A stretch of 64,000 bases of DNA, from positions 2,792,501 through 2,856,500 of the forward strand of contig JAESUZ010005169.1 in the NCBI GenBank assembly GCA_017311185.1, given 5' to 3'. The translations under genes and the position numbers were made by a program. How positions within the stretch are numbered: the stretch's first letter is position 1; every line of letters begins with the position of its first letter. The DNA comes from Proteles cristata cristata. Taxonomy: Eukaryota; Chordata; Mammalia; Carnivora; Hyaenidae. Below, piece by piece: positions 35,959 to 45,378 of the stretch. The notes below the pieces were generated by a model that was not told the origin of the DNA, searched no databases, and saw nothing but the letters and a program-made list of their open reading frames with translations.

Positions 35959-36540
35959 CAGGACACTGTAATGCTTTCAGTGGACTATGAAAAAGGTTAG
36001 AAAATCTTTTCCCCCATAAAATCATGCGATTTGGATTGGAAAATAAAGGGTCTCCCACAAGAATTTGTAACCATAGCTTTGCCCTGCGTATATTTAGGAT
36101 TTGAAAGTTATGTCTATGATCTGAAAACCATGAGCTCAGAAATCATTTTAAAGTGCTCTCATCCACTAGGCCAATGCAGCTAAAAATTCTCTCTGGAGCA
36201 ATGAAGCTTAAACTCAGACTTATGAGGTCACTCAAATGTGAAAATAGACCCCTGAATAAAGAAATGTGCAAGAAAACAAAACAAAACAAAACAGAAAATA
36301 GACACAAATAAATAAATATCTGAGTTAGACCCGTGAATACTCCAGATATGGATAAATATCTATGTAGATACAGATATTGTCAGAAAGGAATAGAAAACAA
36401 GTACGTATGAAAGTTAATGAAATGAAAGGACTAAGAGCACAAGCAAATAAAGAAACTTTCAACATGGTAAGATAAATAAAAAATAGTAGGTATAAATTTT
36501 AAAATATTATCTTTAAACTTTAAACTATAAATAAAAGTTC
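35959..36540 (+). other. Unassigned A-rich sequence
   Basis: Contains (AAAAC)n near 36277-36293 and AATAAATAAATA. GACTTATGAGGTCACTCAAA and nearby sequence may be an ancient L1-related relic, but this is not secure. Confidence 0.3.
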
Positions 36541-36559
36541 CAGATAAATAGATGGTCCA

Positions 36560-36725
36560 TGTCCCTATATGAGGATAATCAATATCTTTATTTTAGATAA
36601 AGATAAGAATATTTTAGTTCTTCCCAACTTGATTTATAGATTCAACACAGTGCTGATTATAATCCCAGCAGGCTATTTTGTGGATATCAACCACTGGATG
36701 CTAAAGTTTATATGAAAAGTAGAAA
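36560..36725 (+). mobile_element. L1 ORF2 fragment, plus strand
   Basis: CTTGATTTATAGATTCAACA, ATAATCCCAGCAGGCTATTT and GTGGATATCAACCACTGGAT match the thumb region after the L1 reverse transcriptase in sense orientation. It ends abruptly where an opposite-strand L1 fragment begins. Confidence 0.65.
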
Positions 36726-36734
36726 GAGTTTTAT

Positions 36735-37200
36735 CGTTTCTTACATACAAAGCTTGTAGATATTTGTTGTATTCACACCCAAGTATTTCAATCTGGAACT
36801 ATTATAAATGGTACTGTGTTTTTAATTTCAAATTCCAAGTGGAATAGCAGTTCTAATTCCAATATGAGAGCAGTTAACTTGTGTACATTAATCTTAAAAA
36901 TTCGCTGTGATTATTTATTAGATCTGGAGGATTGTTGTCAACTCTTTGGCGTTTGCTACATAGACTATCATCATGTCATCTGTGGACATAGCAGTTTTAC
37001 TTCTTATTCCCAATCTGTATAATTTGTTTCTTTTATTCATCTTATTTTACTGGTTGTGTCTACAACTTTGAGAATGAGACTGCTGATAGGGTACATCCTG
37101 CCTTGTTCCTGATTTTAGGGGAAAAATAGAATTTCTCACCATTCAGTATGATAAGTAAGTATATATAATGGCATTTTATTCATAGATATTATTTATATTG
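36735..37200 (-). mobile_element. L1 ORF2 reverse-transcriptase fragment, minus strand
   Basis: On the + strand, GTCATCTGTGGACATAGCAG, TTACTTCTTATTCCCAATCT, CCTGCCTTGTTCCTGATTTT and TCACCATTCAGTATGATAAG are the reverse complement of the catalytic region of L1 reverse transcriptase. Many differences show it is an older copy than the one to its right. Confidence 0.7.
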
Positions 37201-37225
37201 TGTATTTTGTATATATATACATATA

Positions 37226-37772
37226 TATATATATATATACCACATATTCTTTATCGAATTTATCAATAGATGGACACTTGGGCTCTCTCCACAATTTGGT
37301 TATTATTGATAATGCTGCTATAAACATTGGGGTTGTATATACGCTTTGAATCAGTGTTTTTGTATCTTTTGTTAAGTACCTAGTAGTGCCATTGCTGGAT
37401 CAGAGGGAAGTTCTATTTTTAACTTTCTGAGGAAACTCCAATCTGTTTTCCAGACTGCACCAGTTTGCATTCCCACTAACAGTGTAAGAATGTTCACTTT
37501 CTCCACAACCTCACCAACACCTGTTGTTTCTTGCGTTGTTAATTTTAGCCATTCTGACAGGTAGGGGAAGTATCTCATTGTGGTTTTGACTTGTCTTTCC
37601 CGGATAATGAGTGATGTTGAGCATCTTTTCATGTGTCTATTAGCCATTTGGATGTCTTCTTGGAAAAATGTCTATTCATGTCTTCTTCCTGTTTCTTAAC
37701 TAGATTATGTGTTTTTGTGGTGTTGAGTTTGAAAGGTTATTTATAGATTTTGGATCCTAACTCTTTATCAGA
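37226..37772 (-). mobile_element. L1 ORF2 C-terminal and 3' part, minus strand (left half)
   Basis: Reverse-strand ORF2 C-terminus. CAATAGATGGACACTTGGGC, CTGCTATAAACATTGGGGTT, TTGCATTCCCACTAACAGTG and GTCTATTAGCCATTTGGATG are standard landmarks. A minus-strand open stretch at 37372-37647 begins [13 protein letters not shown]. The solo LTR at 37779 splits the element, and the sequence resumes at 38777. Confidence 0.85.
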
Positions 37773-38324
37773 TATGTCTGCTGGGAGCCTCACTGGCCTC
37801 GCTGGATGACAGTCACAGTGAGGAAATGGCAGCGTTTGCACAGATCCTGCCATGAGAAACGAAAACTGATATCTCCTTCTGTGACTACTGGCTCATGTTG
37901 GAAATGAAGCTGCTGGTATTGACCAGGCCTCACAATATTCCAGATCAGACTGATATTCCTCACACAGATTGCTCATAAGGAAAAGCATATTCCTGCCTTT
38001 TCCATAGAGACTTCAGAGGAAAGCATTGTGGATGATTGTTAAAAGGCTCTTCCTAAGGGACTTGCAGGTCCAAGACTTACATAATAAAGGGGGCTAAGAA
38101 CATAGAGTTACAACTGAGTCTGGCCTTGAGACAAAGAGCCTAATTTAGAGTTAAGGACAGATATCCACTCCCACCCAATTGTTCCTGCTTGGAGCATTTT
38201 GTGAGTAACTTATTCTGGCCTTGAATATGCTGATTGCTCCCTGTGAAGGAACCTATTGAGGAACTTCTTCTTTTGTGATTATGGGAGTAAAGGTGTTCCC
38301 TGAAAGACCTGTTGTTCTTGACAC

Positions 38325-38402
38325 TTCCACCTTAAACAAACAAGCTATAGTTCCACCTTAAACAAACAAGCTATTGTTCCACCTTAAACAAACAAGCTAT
38401 TG
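38325..38402 (+). repeat. Three tandem 26-bp repeats in the LTR
   Basis: Units at 38325-38350, 38351-38376 and 38377-38402 share TTCCACCTTAAACAAACAAG. Units 2 and 3 are identical and unit 1 differs only at the last two bases. Tandem repeats in the U3 part of retroviral LTRs often act as enhancers; that role is inferred here. Confidence 0.95.
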
Positions 38403-38638
38403 ATCCCTGCCTACAAAGAAGTAACTTCACCCTTTTTATGCTAAAAACTTTGTCTGGTATGCTAAAGATACCTTCTTCCTCATAGGATAAGCATCTCAAT
38501 CACTACTGATAAAAGGTTATGCAGAAGTCCTCTACAAATCTATGTTCTGGGAAATTCTTACATATCAAAGAAGTCTGTTATCAGAAATCATTGTCTAAGG
38601 CAAATGCCACTTCTGTGCCATCCCTCAGACACTTATAA

Positions 38639-38644
38639 AATAAA
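38639..38644 (+). terminator. LTR poly(A) signal
   Basis: AATAAA inside TATAAAATAAAG in the copy-2 LTR, about 135 bases before its end. Confidence 0.6.
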
Positions 38645-38776
38645 GTTGAGCCCCAGTCAGAGCAGAGATGCCTGCCTGGTGACCAGAAAGGCTCTCGGGC
38701 CTCTCTCATCCCTCCCTCAACAACATCGTACATCCTTCAGGGACCCCTGGACCCCGGCTGGAGCTGGTCTCCGACA

Positions 38777-39165
38777 TATGTCATTTGCAAATATCTTCTC
38801 CATTTAATAGACTGCTTTTTTGATCGTTGACTGTTTCCTTCACTGTATAGAAGTTTTTATCTTGAGAGTTCCCAGGAGTTCATGTTTTCTTTTGTTTCCA
38901 TTGCCTTTAGCGAGGGAAGAAGTTGATATAGCCAAGATCAAAGAGGTTGTTGCCTGTGTTATCTTCTAGGATTTTTATGGTTTCTTGTTTCACATTTAAG
39001 TCTTTCATTCATTTTGAATTTATTTTTGTGTATGATGTAAGAAAATAGTCCAGTTTCATTCTTCTGCATGTTGCTGTCCAGTTTTCCCAACACCATTTGT
39101 TGAAGAGACTGTCTTTTTTTTAACATTTGATAGCCTTTCCTGCTTGCTAAAGATTAGTTGAGCAT
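38777..39165 (-). mobile_element. L1 ORF2 part, minus strand (right half)
   Basis: Continues the element at 37226-37772 after the LTR: TCATTTGCAAATATCTTCTC, GATTTTTATGGTTTCTTGTT, GCATGTTGCTGTCCAGTTTT and ACACCATTTGTTGAAGAGAC. It fades out near 39165, where the element is probably 5' truncated. Confidence 0.83.
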
Positions 39166-39397
39166 CTTCTGGGTTACTCTAGAGCTAGGAATGTCCTTCA
39201 GAACAGCCTCAACTCAAGATAAGGTTGTTGTAATTTTGTATCCCATAGAAGATTCAGCTCTGAGCTCTCTGCAGCTAATATTTTTAGTAGCTAGAGTACT
39301 GATTCCCTTGGTCCTGGACAATGCACTGCAGCATTCACTACAAGTTATTTACAATTCCACATAAAAGTTTTGAAAATCTAATCCAGAAATGTATATT

Positions 39398-39560
39398 TAA
39401 AAATGCATCATTATTAAGCAGGGTTTACCCCAGATATCTAAAAAGAGTCAATATTAAGAAGAATATTACTGTGGATTCTTAACAATTTTATTAAAGAAAC
39501 ATATATATAATCATTGCAATAAATGCAGTAAAAGCTTTCAAAAAATGCAAATTCCATTTT
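39398..39560 (+). mobile_element. Old L1 ORF2 fragment, plus strand
   Basis: GGGTTTACCCCAGATATCTA, ATCATTGCAATAAATGCAGT and AAAAGCTTTCAAAAAATGCA resemble the L1 reverse transcriptase stretch that encodes [10 protein letters not shown], strongly decayed. Confidence 0.5.
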
Positions 39561-39804
39561 TTTGTATGTTTGTTTCAGTGAATAAAATACTACATATCAA
39601 AAGTTTGTCTGCATTTGAAGTTTCCAGCTTAATCGTGGCATGTCTTTTATACATATTATGAAATAAGGTTGCTTAAACATTAGTGTCCTTTTGCTAAAAA
39701 TATTAGACTATGAAAACATTTATGTAATATATATAGAGAGAGAATGTGTGGGTTAAAGTCAATCCTTGAATTATTAGTACATTTTAGTCAGAGATTAAAC
39801 TATC

Positions 39805-39945
39805 ACATATATTTTTTCTTTAATTAAAGTACAGTTGACATAAAATCTTACCTTAGTTTTAGGTATACAACATAGTGAATGTACAAGTATATGCTATAGT
39901 ATTATCACCACTGTAAATTTCATTTTCACTAAAAATTCTTGGCTA
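39805..39945 (-). mobile_element. Old L1 3' end, minus strand
   Basis: TTAAAGTACAGTTGACATAA, TTAGTTTTAGGTATACAACA and TAGTATTATCACCACTGTAA resemble, on the reverse strand, the 3' end of older L1 elements (agttgacatacaata..ttagtttcaggtgtacaac). Confidence 0.6.
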
Positions 39946-40163
39946 CCAGAAATAGAAGTTAACTATTTTAATTATCATAGTTACTGACAACTTTAAAAAA
40001 AAAAAAAAAGTCTTATTACTGGAGAAACAGAATAACACAAATTTCAAGACTAAACTACAGCTTCTTGAAAATATTATTCACTAAATTATACTTACTAACT
40101 AGTAGTTTACATGAATTGGTAACCAGTGAACAAAGATATGGACAATAATAATTGTATGCAAGA

Positions 40164-40376
40164 GGGGCGCCTGGGTGGCTTAGTCGGTTAAGCGTCCGAC
40201 TTTCGCTTAGGTCATGATCTCGCGGTTCGTGGGTTCGAGCCCCGTGTCGGGCTCTGTGCTGACTGCCAGCTCGGAGCCTGGAGCCTGTTTCAGTCTGTGG
40301 CTCCCTCTCTCTCTGACCCTCCCCTGCTCACGCGCTCTCTCTCTCTCTCCTGAAAATAAATAAAACATTAAAAAAA
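40164..40376 (+). mobile_element. Young CAN SINE, perfect 17-bp duplication
   Basis: Near-consensus copy with GACTTTCGCTTAGG, GGGTTCGAGCCCCGTGTCGG and GACTGCCAGCTCGGAGCC. AATAATTGTATGCAAGA flanks it exactly at 40147-40163 and 40377-40393. Its end reads CCTGAAAATAAATAAAACATT. Confidence 0.96.
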
Positions 40377-40599
40377 AATAATTGTATGCAAGAATTTAAA
40401 AGAATGCGATGTCTCATTTATGTTATATAATGCTATTGCTTACATATTAGAGATAGAAGGCAACATAAAGTAATGAAAAAGTCAAAATTTTCAACAAGGG
40501 AATTCAGGAGAGGCATGGAATGGAGTTGTATCATTATGATCTCATTTTAAGTTATCTGAAAGATTGTATCACCTACAAGTCTAGGAATAGTCTATCTCT

Positions 40600-43420
40600 C
40601 ATTGTTGCTGACGATTGCCACTGAGCTTTTCTCCTTGATTTCTCAAGGACTTCAATTTCTAGACCACTTCAGATCTTTCTAATATAACCCCTATCCTAAT
40701 TCTCCGTGACTTTGATATACACATGGACGGTTCTCCCAGTATTCTTGCATCTCATTTCCTTTAACTCTCCTTCAGTGGTCTGTCCCATCACCTAGTCTCA
40801 GTCATACATTCCATGGCCACACGGTACCATTTTCTTTTCCAATAACAGTAGTCCTTCCATAAATTTCATTTGGCACATTTTCTCATGACCACAAACCCGT
40901 ATACAACCTTCACACTTCCTCAACTGCCTAACTCCACAGTTCTTTACACACTAACACAATCTATTTACTCTTTGACCATCCTCTCTCCTTCTTCCCCATC
41001 TAAAGCTCCATGATTATCAAAGCACTTCCTTGCAAATATCCTCAGTTTCCCCACCCTCAGATTGACTCTTGCATCATCACGCTCCCTTGCTAAAATACCC
41101 GATTAAATATAATTCAGCCTACTCCACACCCACACCCCTGCAACTGAATGTGGCTGTAGAAAGAAAAAAGAGCTATATTGACAAGCTCTACTTTAAATCA
41201 TGACCATGATCATGAAGTGGTCTTTAAATGCTGTACAACAAATACACTGTATTTTTTTCTAACTGTATTTTCCACCATGCCCCTAGATAACTACTGTACC
41301 TTTTCTCTACCCTAAAACCTATGACATATCTTCCCCTATGCTTACTCTCGGCTGATGAACACTTTTTTGATTTCACTGGGAAAAAAAAATTAAGCAATCA
41401 GAAGCAAACTTCCACAAACTCCCACAACTTCTTTTCCCAGCCTTCTACCATCTGCACCCGTATTATCTACCTTCCCACCTGTTACTATAGTGAACCATCT
41501 GTGCTCTATATGAAGCCAATATCTCCACTTGTATACTAGATCTCATCCCTTCTCAGTTACTTAAGGAAGTGGCTCCAAGGATTTTTCCCTCTCCTGCCTT
41601 CTTATTATTCCCTCTTCATCATTTCTTTCAACATAGAAATGTATTCTCTCTCCAATATTGTATAAAAATCATATATCATCATTTCTCCACTCTTCAACAA
41701 TTAGGTCTCATTTTTGTTCCCTTCTATAGTTAAACTCCTTAAAAATATTTATATATTAAAAATATATACATAAACTATATACATATTAAAATATATTTAA
41801 TATACACATATATAATAAATAATATAAATATGTCATATATACACTCATTGTCTCTGTTTTTAGCTTCTCTATTCTAAATCTCTTAAATTCTTTCAAATCC
41901 AGCTTTTTTTCCCACTTTTCCATTGTTCATGTCTAGGTCATCAATAAGGTCATAACTATTCCATCAGTGTAGCATGGCTAATTTTAAGTACTATCTGATT
42001 TGAAGCACTGGGCACAGTTCATCACTCACTCTTTTCCACACTTAATGTATAATATACCATAATCACTTGGTTGTGTTTCTTATTGTACTGATTATTCCGT
42101 CCAGTAACCTTTTCTCTCAAAACACTTAACACTGTAGTGTCCCATGATTCACTTCTTGGTTCTCTTGTCTGCTTTAACTATATTCCTTTTGTGTTATCTT
42201 TAAAATCTGATCAAATTCTAGTGACTTACACATTTAAATTTACAGTTCAGATTTATTTTCCTAAATCCAAATTAGTGTCCAACTCTCTCAAAATCTCCAC
42301 GTGGAGGTCTAATAAACATCAACATTTCATGTCCAAACTGAACTTCTGTCTGGTTCTCATACCCACCCTATATGTAATTTACTCCTGTGAGCTAATGATG
42401 ATTCATAAGCTAATTGCTCAAGTTTAATATCTCCTCATTTTTCTCTGAAACATCAAATACAATATTCTAGGAAATCCTGCTGATCTACTATTAAAATATA
42501 TCCAGAGTAATATTAATTGTTAGAAACTCATAATTCATATCTTGGTACTTTCTACACATCATCATCTCTTAGGCAGTTTGTGCAGTAAAGTCCTGTTTCC
42601 CTCTTTCCAACATTGCCCTTTTCAGTCTGTATCTAAAAGAACAAAGTGGTCCTCTTAACATATAATACTTTTAATTTTTCTTGCCTTTAAAACCACTTGT
42701 TCTGCATCTCACTCAAGGTAAAAGCCAAAATCCATATAATAACATATAGAGACTTGTGCAAAAAGCACCTCTATCTCTTTGAGCTCACATTTACTACTGT
42801 GCCCTGCGTACACTCTGCCACCATCACTCTTTTCTCTTTGCTTATCCTCAGATACACTAGGCACCCTCTTGCATTCATACTTTAGTACTGGATGATTTCC
42901 CTTTTTGGTACAATTTCACTCCAATATCTTCATGGAAAATTTCTTTATCCACTTCAAATATTTACTAAAACTTCACCTTTTGAAAGAGCACTTCCTGACC
43001 AGCCTTTTAAAAATAGCAATTCAGGGGCACCTGGGAGGCTCAGTCAGTTAAGTGTGGGACTTTCGCTCAGGTCATGATCTCACGGTTGGTGGGTTCCAGC
43101 CCTGCATTGGCTCTGTGCTGACAGCCAGCTCAGAGCCTGGAGCCTGTTTCACATTCTGTGTCTCCCTTTCTCTATGACCCTCCCCAGCTCACGCTGTCTG
43201 TCCCTCTCTCAGAAATAAATAAAAGCATTTAAAAGTAATAATAAAATAGCAATTCATTTTTCCATAACTCTTATCTCTTTGTAACATTTTATTTAACTAT
43301 TAATGATGATTATTGCTTGTAACTATTTTATTCACTCAAATATCCTAAACAAAAGAATTATGCCTGACACTTGGTTGGCTCTCCATAAATACTTATTGAA
43401 TGAGAAAATGCAAGATTGAA
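40600..43420 (+). mobile_element. Long L2 LINE relic including ORF2 parts
   Basis: An ancient L2 in sense orientation, about 2.6 kb without the SINE inside it. CGTGACTTTGATATACACAT (about 40706) fits the GDFNIH motif at the end of the endonuclease. 41300-41560 matches the linker before reverse transcriptase: GGGAAAAAAAAATTAAGCAA, CCACCTGTTACTATAGTGAA and CCACTTGTATACTAGATCTC. 42270-42330 has TCCACGTGGAGGTCTAATAA. 42800-43000 and 43255-43415 form the 3' end, finishing with CTCCATAAATACTTATTGAA. Frames are broken throughout. L2 predates placental mammals and is inactive. The stretch at 41700-41850 is AT-rich filler. Confidence 0.75.
43024..43242 (+). mobile_element. CAN SINE inside the L2 relic
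   Basis: Plus-strand copy from GGGGCACCTGGGAGGCTCAG. AAAATAGCAATTCA flanks it exactly at 43010-43023 and 43243-43256, splitting the L2 3' end. AGTGTGGGACTTTCGCTCAG shows an intermediate head type between older and youngest copies. Confidence 0.94.
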
Positions 43421-43530
43421 AATTAGGATGGAAAAAATTATATCAACCATAAGAGAACAGGAATTCAATTCAAGATTATCACAAAGGACAAAAATTGACC
43501 AAGTTAAAAAATAAAGCACAAGAATATATT

Positions 43531-43750
43531 GGGGCGCCTGGGTGGCTTAGTCGGTTAAGCATCCGACTTTCACTTAGGTCATGATCTCGCGGTTCTTGGG
43601 TTCGAGCCCCGCATCAGGCTCTGTGCTGACAGCCAGCTCAGAGCCTGGAGCCTGTTTCAGTCTGTGACCCCTCTCTCTCTGACCCTCCCCTGCTCATACT
43701 GTCTCTCTCTCTCTCCTAGAAATAAATAAAAATTAAAAAAAGAATAAAAA
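43531..43750 (+). mobile_element. Young CAN SINE
   Basis: GGGGCGCCTGGGTGGCTTAG head, ACTTTCACTTAGG, GACAGCCAGCTCAGAGCC and CTCCTAGAAATAAATAAAAA. AAGAATATA repeats at 43520-43528 and 43751-43759. The CTGACAGCC variant (instead of CTGACTGCC) suggests a transitional copy. Confidence 0.93.
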
Positions 43751-43759
43751 AAGAATATA

Positions 43760-44205
43760 AATCATACACATTAATCTAATTCTATTGACTATTAATTTGA
43801 GATATAGGTATTTTCATAGCAGAAAATAATAATTCTATTTCTTTTTACCCATAGTTTATATATTAGAGATAGATATTTCCCTTTCTAAATGCATTTCAGT
43901 ATCTGTCATGTTTTCTAAAGTTCAAATATCAATATTCATACTTTTTACTCTCATCAAATCTATTATTATGAATAATTCAAATCTGTCTTATTCCTTCTAC
44001 CTTTTGAAAGCACTTATCACCTTCTAACTAACAATATGTTGGTTATTGTACATTATATCATTTTCTTTCTCCTGATCTAAAATGCTGGTCTAATGAGGGG
44101 AAATAACTTTGTTCTTGTTGTACAAAGTTATTCATTGTGCTTGCCACAGAGATGCTCAAAAATAATATGCTGGAAAAATGAATTATTTCTTTTTTTAAAA
44201 TTAAT
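43760..44205. other. Unassigned sequence
   Basis: AT-rich, no recognisable gene or repeat. Confidence 0.4.
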
Positions 44206-44210
44206 TAATT

Positions 44211-44462
44211 ATTTTTTTTTACAAATAGTTTATTGTCAAATTAGTTTCCACATAACACCCAGTGCTCATCCCCACAAGTGCCCTCCTCCATGCCCATCCC
44301 CCTCTCCCCCCACATCCATCAGTCCTCAGTTTTTGTCAGCATTCAAGAGTCTCTCATGGTTTGCCTCTCTCCATTCCCCTACCATTTCCCCTCTTATTCT
44401 CCCCCTTGTTCTTCAGTTAAGTTCCTCCTAATCCTCCTATACGTGCAAACATATGTCATTTT
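44211..44462 (-). mobile_element. 5'-truncated young L1, 3' UTR only
   Basis: T-run then ACAAATAGTTTATTGTCAAA, TTAGTTTCCACATAACACCC, GTGCTCATCCCCACAAGTG and CCTCCTAATCCTCCTATACG. It is nearly identical over its length to the 3' UTR of the L1 at 56049, so both come from one subfamily. It stops at CAAACATATG. Apparent frames over it are UTR, not genes. Confidence 0.9.
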
Positions 44463-45163
44463 CTATTATTGAACCAACCTTGAATTTCTAGAAATGTATT
44501 GTATTATTCCATTACTACACTGTTAAACAGTTTACTTCAATGTAGCAGTATTTTAAAATCTATATTATAATAAGTTATGGGTTTATATTTTTCTTTAATG
44601 TCCTGTCATTATCAAGGTTTTGTATCACAACTATTAGCATTAAAAAGAATTTATTTTCTATGCTCTGTTTCTGCTTCATTTTTAAGCCTGGAAACTTGTT
44701 TCTATAAATACAGTTCTCGGTGGTTTTATAACTTTAACTTAGGATATGTCATCATTAACATCCTACTACTAATAAATTTGCTAATGGCCTTGCAACATAA
44801 AACCTAGAAAACACTACTTTTATGGTATAATGTGATGCAAACTTAACTATCAAATTGGATTCAGCTGATATCTGAATATAAAGTTCAAATATATCTGTGT
44901 TACCAAACACTATATTTATGAGATCAAGTAATTAAAAGGTAGATAAGACATATAATACTATTTTCCTACTTTCCTATAAATGTTTAATGACATTTTTAAT
45001 AAAGAGGAAACTAGATAGACAATTTTATTATAAAAATGCATGAAGAATTAAGAAATTATTAAATCTAAAGTATTTGTATATACTTCTTTTTGTATGCGGG
45101 TTAATATATGTAGTTATATTTGAAAACCATGAGGACATGTTTTTCTAGCATTGAGATTAGATG
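44463..45163. other. Unassigned sequence
   Basis: AT-rich. A 76-codon frame at 44577-44807 has no recognised features. Confidence 0.4.
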
Positions 45164-45378
45164 TTTTTTTACGTTTATTTATTTTGAGAGAGAGAAAGAG
45201 CAAGAGAGAGCAAGCGTGAGCAGGTGAGGAGCAGAAAGGGGAAGAGAGAGAATTTCAACCAGGCTCCACACTGTCAACGCAGAGCCGAAAAAGGACTGGA
45301 TCTCACGAACCATGATATCATGACCAGAGTTGAAATTAAGTGTCCAATGCTTAACTGACCGAGCCACCCAGGTGCCTT
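45164..45378 (-). mobile_element. CAN SINE
   Basis: Minus-strand copy: T-rich tail, GAGAGAGAGAAAGAGCAAGA, CACTGTCAACGCAGAGCC and reversed head CCGAGCCACCCAGGTGCC. No clear duplication remains, so it is fairly old. Confidence 0.9.

Larger units (their letters stand above)
37779..38776 (+). mobile_element. Solo LTR of an endogenous retrovirus (copy 2)
   Basis: A 998-bp LTR from TGCTGGGAGCC to CTCCGACA. TATGTC flanks it exactly at 37773-37778 and 38777-38782, and the interrupted L1 reads straight through once the LTR and one TATGTC are set aside (TATCAGATATGTCATTTGC). It shares its length-wise order with copy 1: TGGATG.CAGTCACAG, CTCCTGCCATGAGAA-like, GACAAAGAGCCTAATTTAGA, GGAACCTATTGAGGAACTTC and AATAAAGTTGAGCCCCAGTC. 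It also has a 3 x 26-bp tandem repeat at 38325-38402 and short insertions absent from copy 1. TTATAAAATAAAG places a TATA-like box and AATAAA (38639-38644) on top of each other. No internal viral genes remain. Confidence 0.92.
39166..40146. other. Unassigned sequence with small L1 pieces
   Basis: 39166-39395 is unrecognised. The smaller L1 relics at 39398-39560 and 39805-39945 are listed separately. A15 lies near 39995. No gene found. Confidence 0.35.

Noticed and set aside
38325..38402. CRISPR-like array
   Set aside because: The three 26-bp units are directly adjacent without spacers and lie in an LTR of a mammalian genome.
31613..38776. A complete endogenous provirus bounded by the two LTRs
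   Set aside because: Each LTR has its own different 6-bp duplication, and the DNA between them consists of SINEs and L1 pieces, not viral genes.
44093..44472. 112- and 64-codon proline/serine-rich frames; similar frame at 56118
   Set aside because: They are L1 3' UTR read on the opposite strand. The same peptide occurs at both L1 copies.
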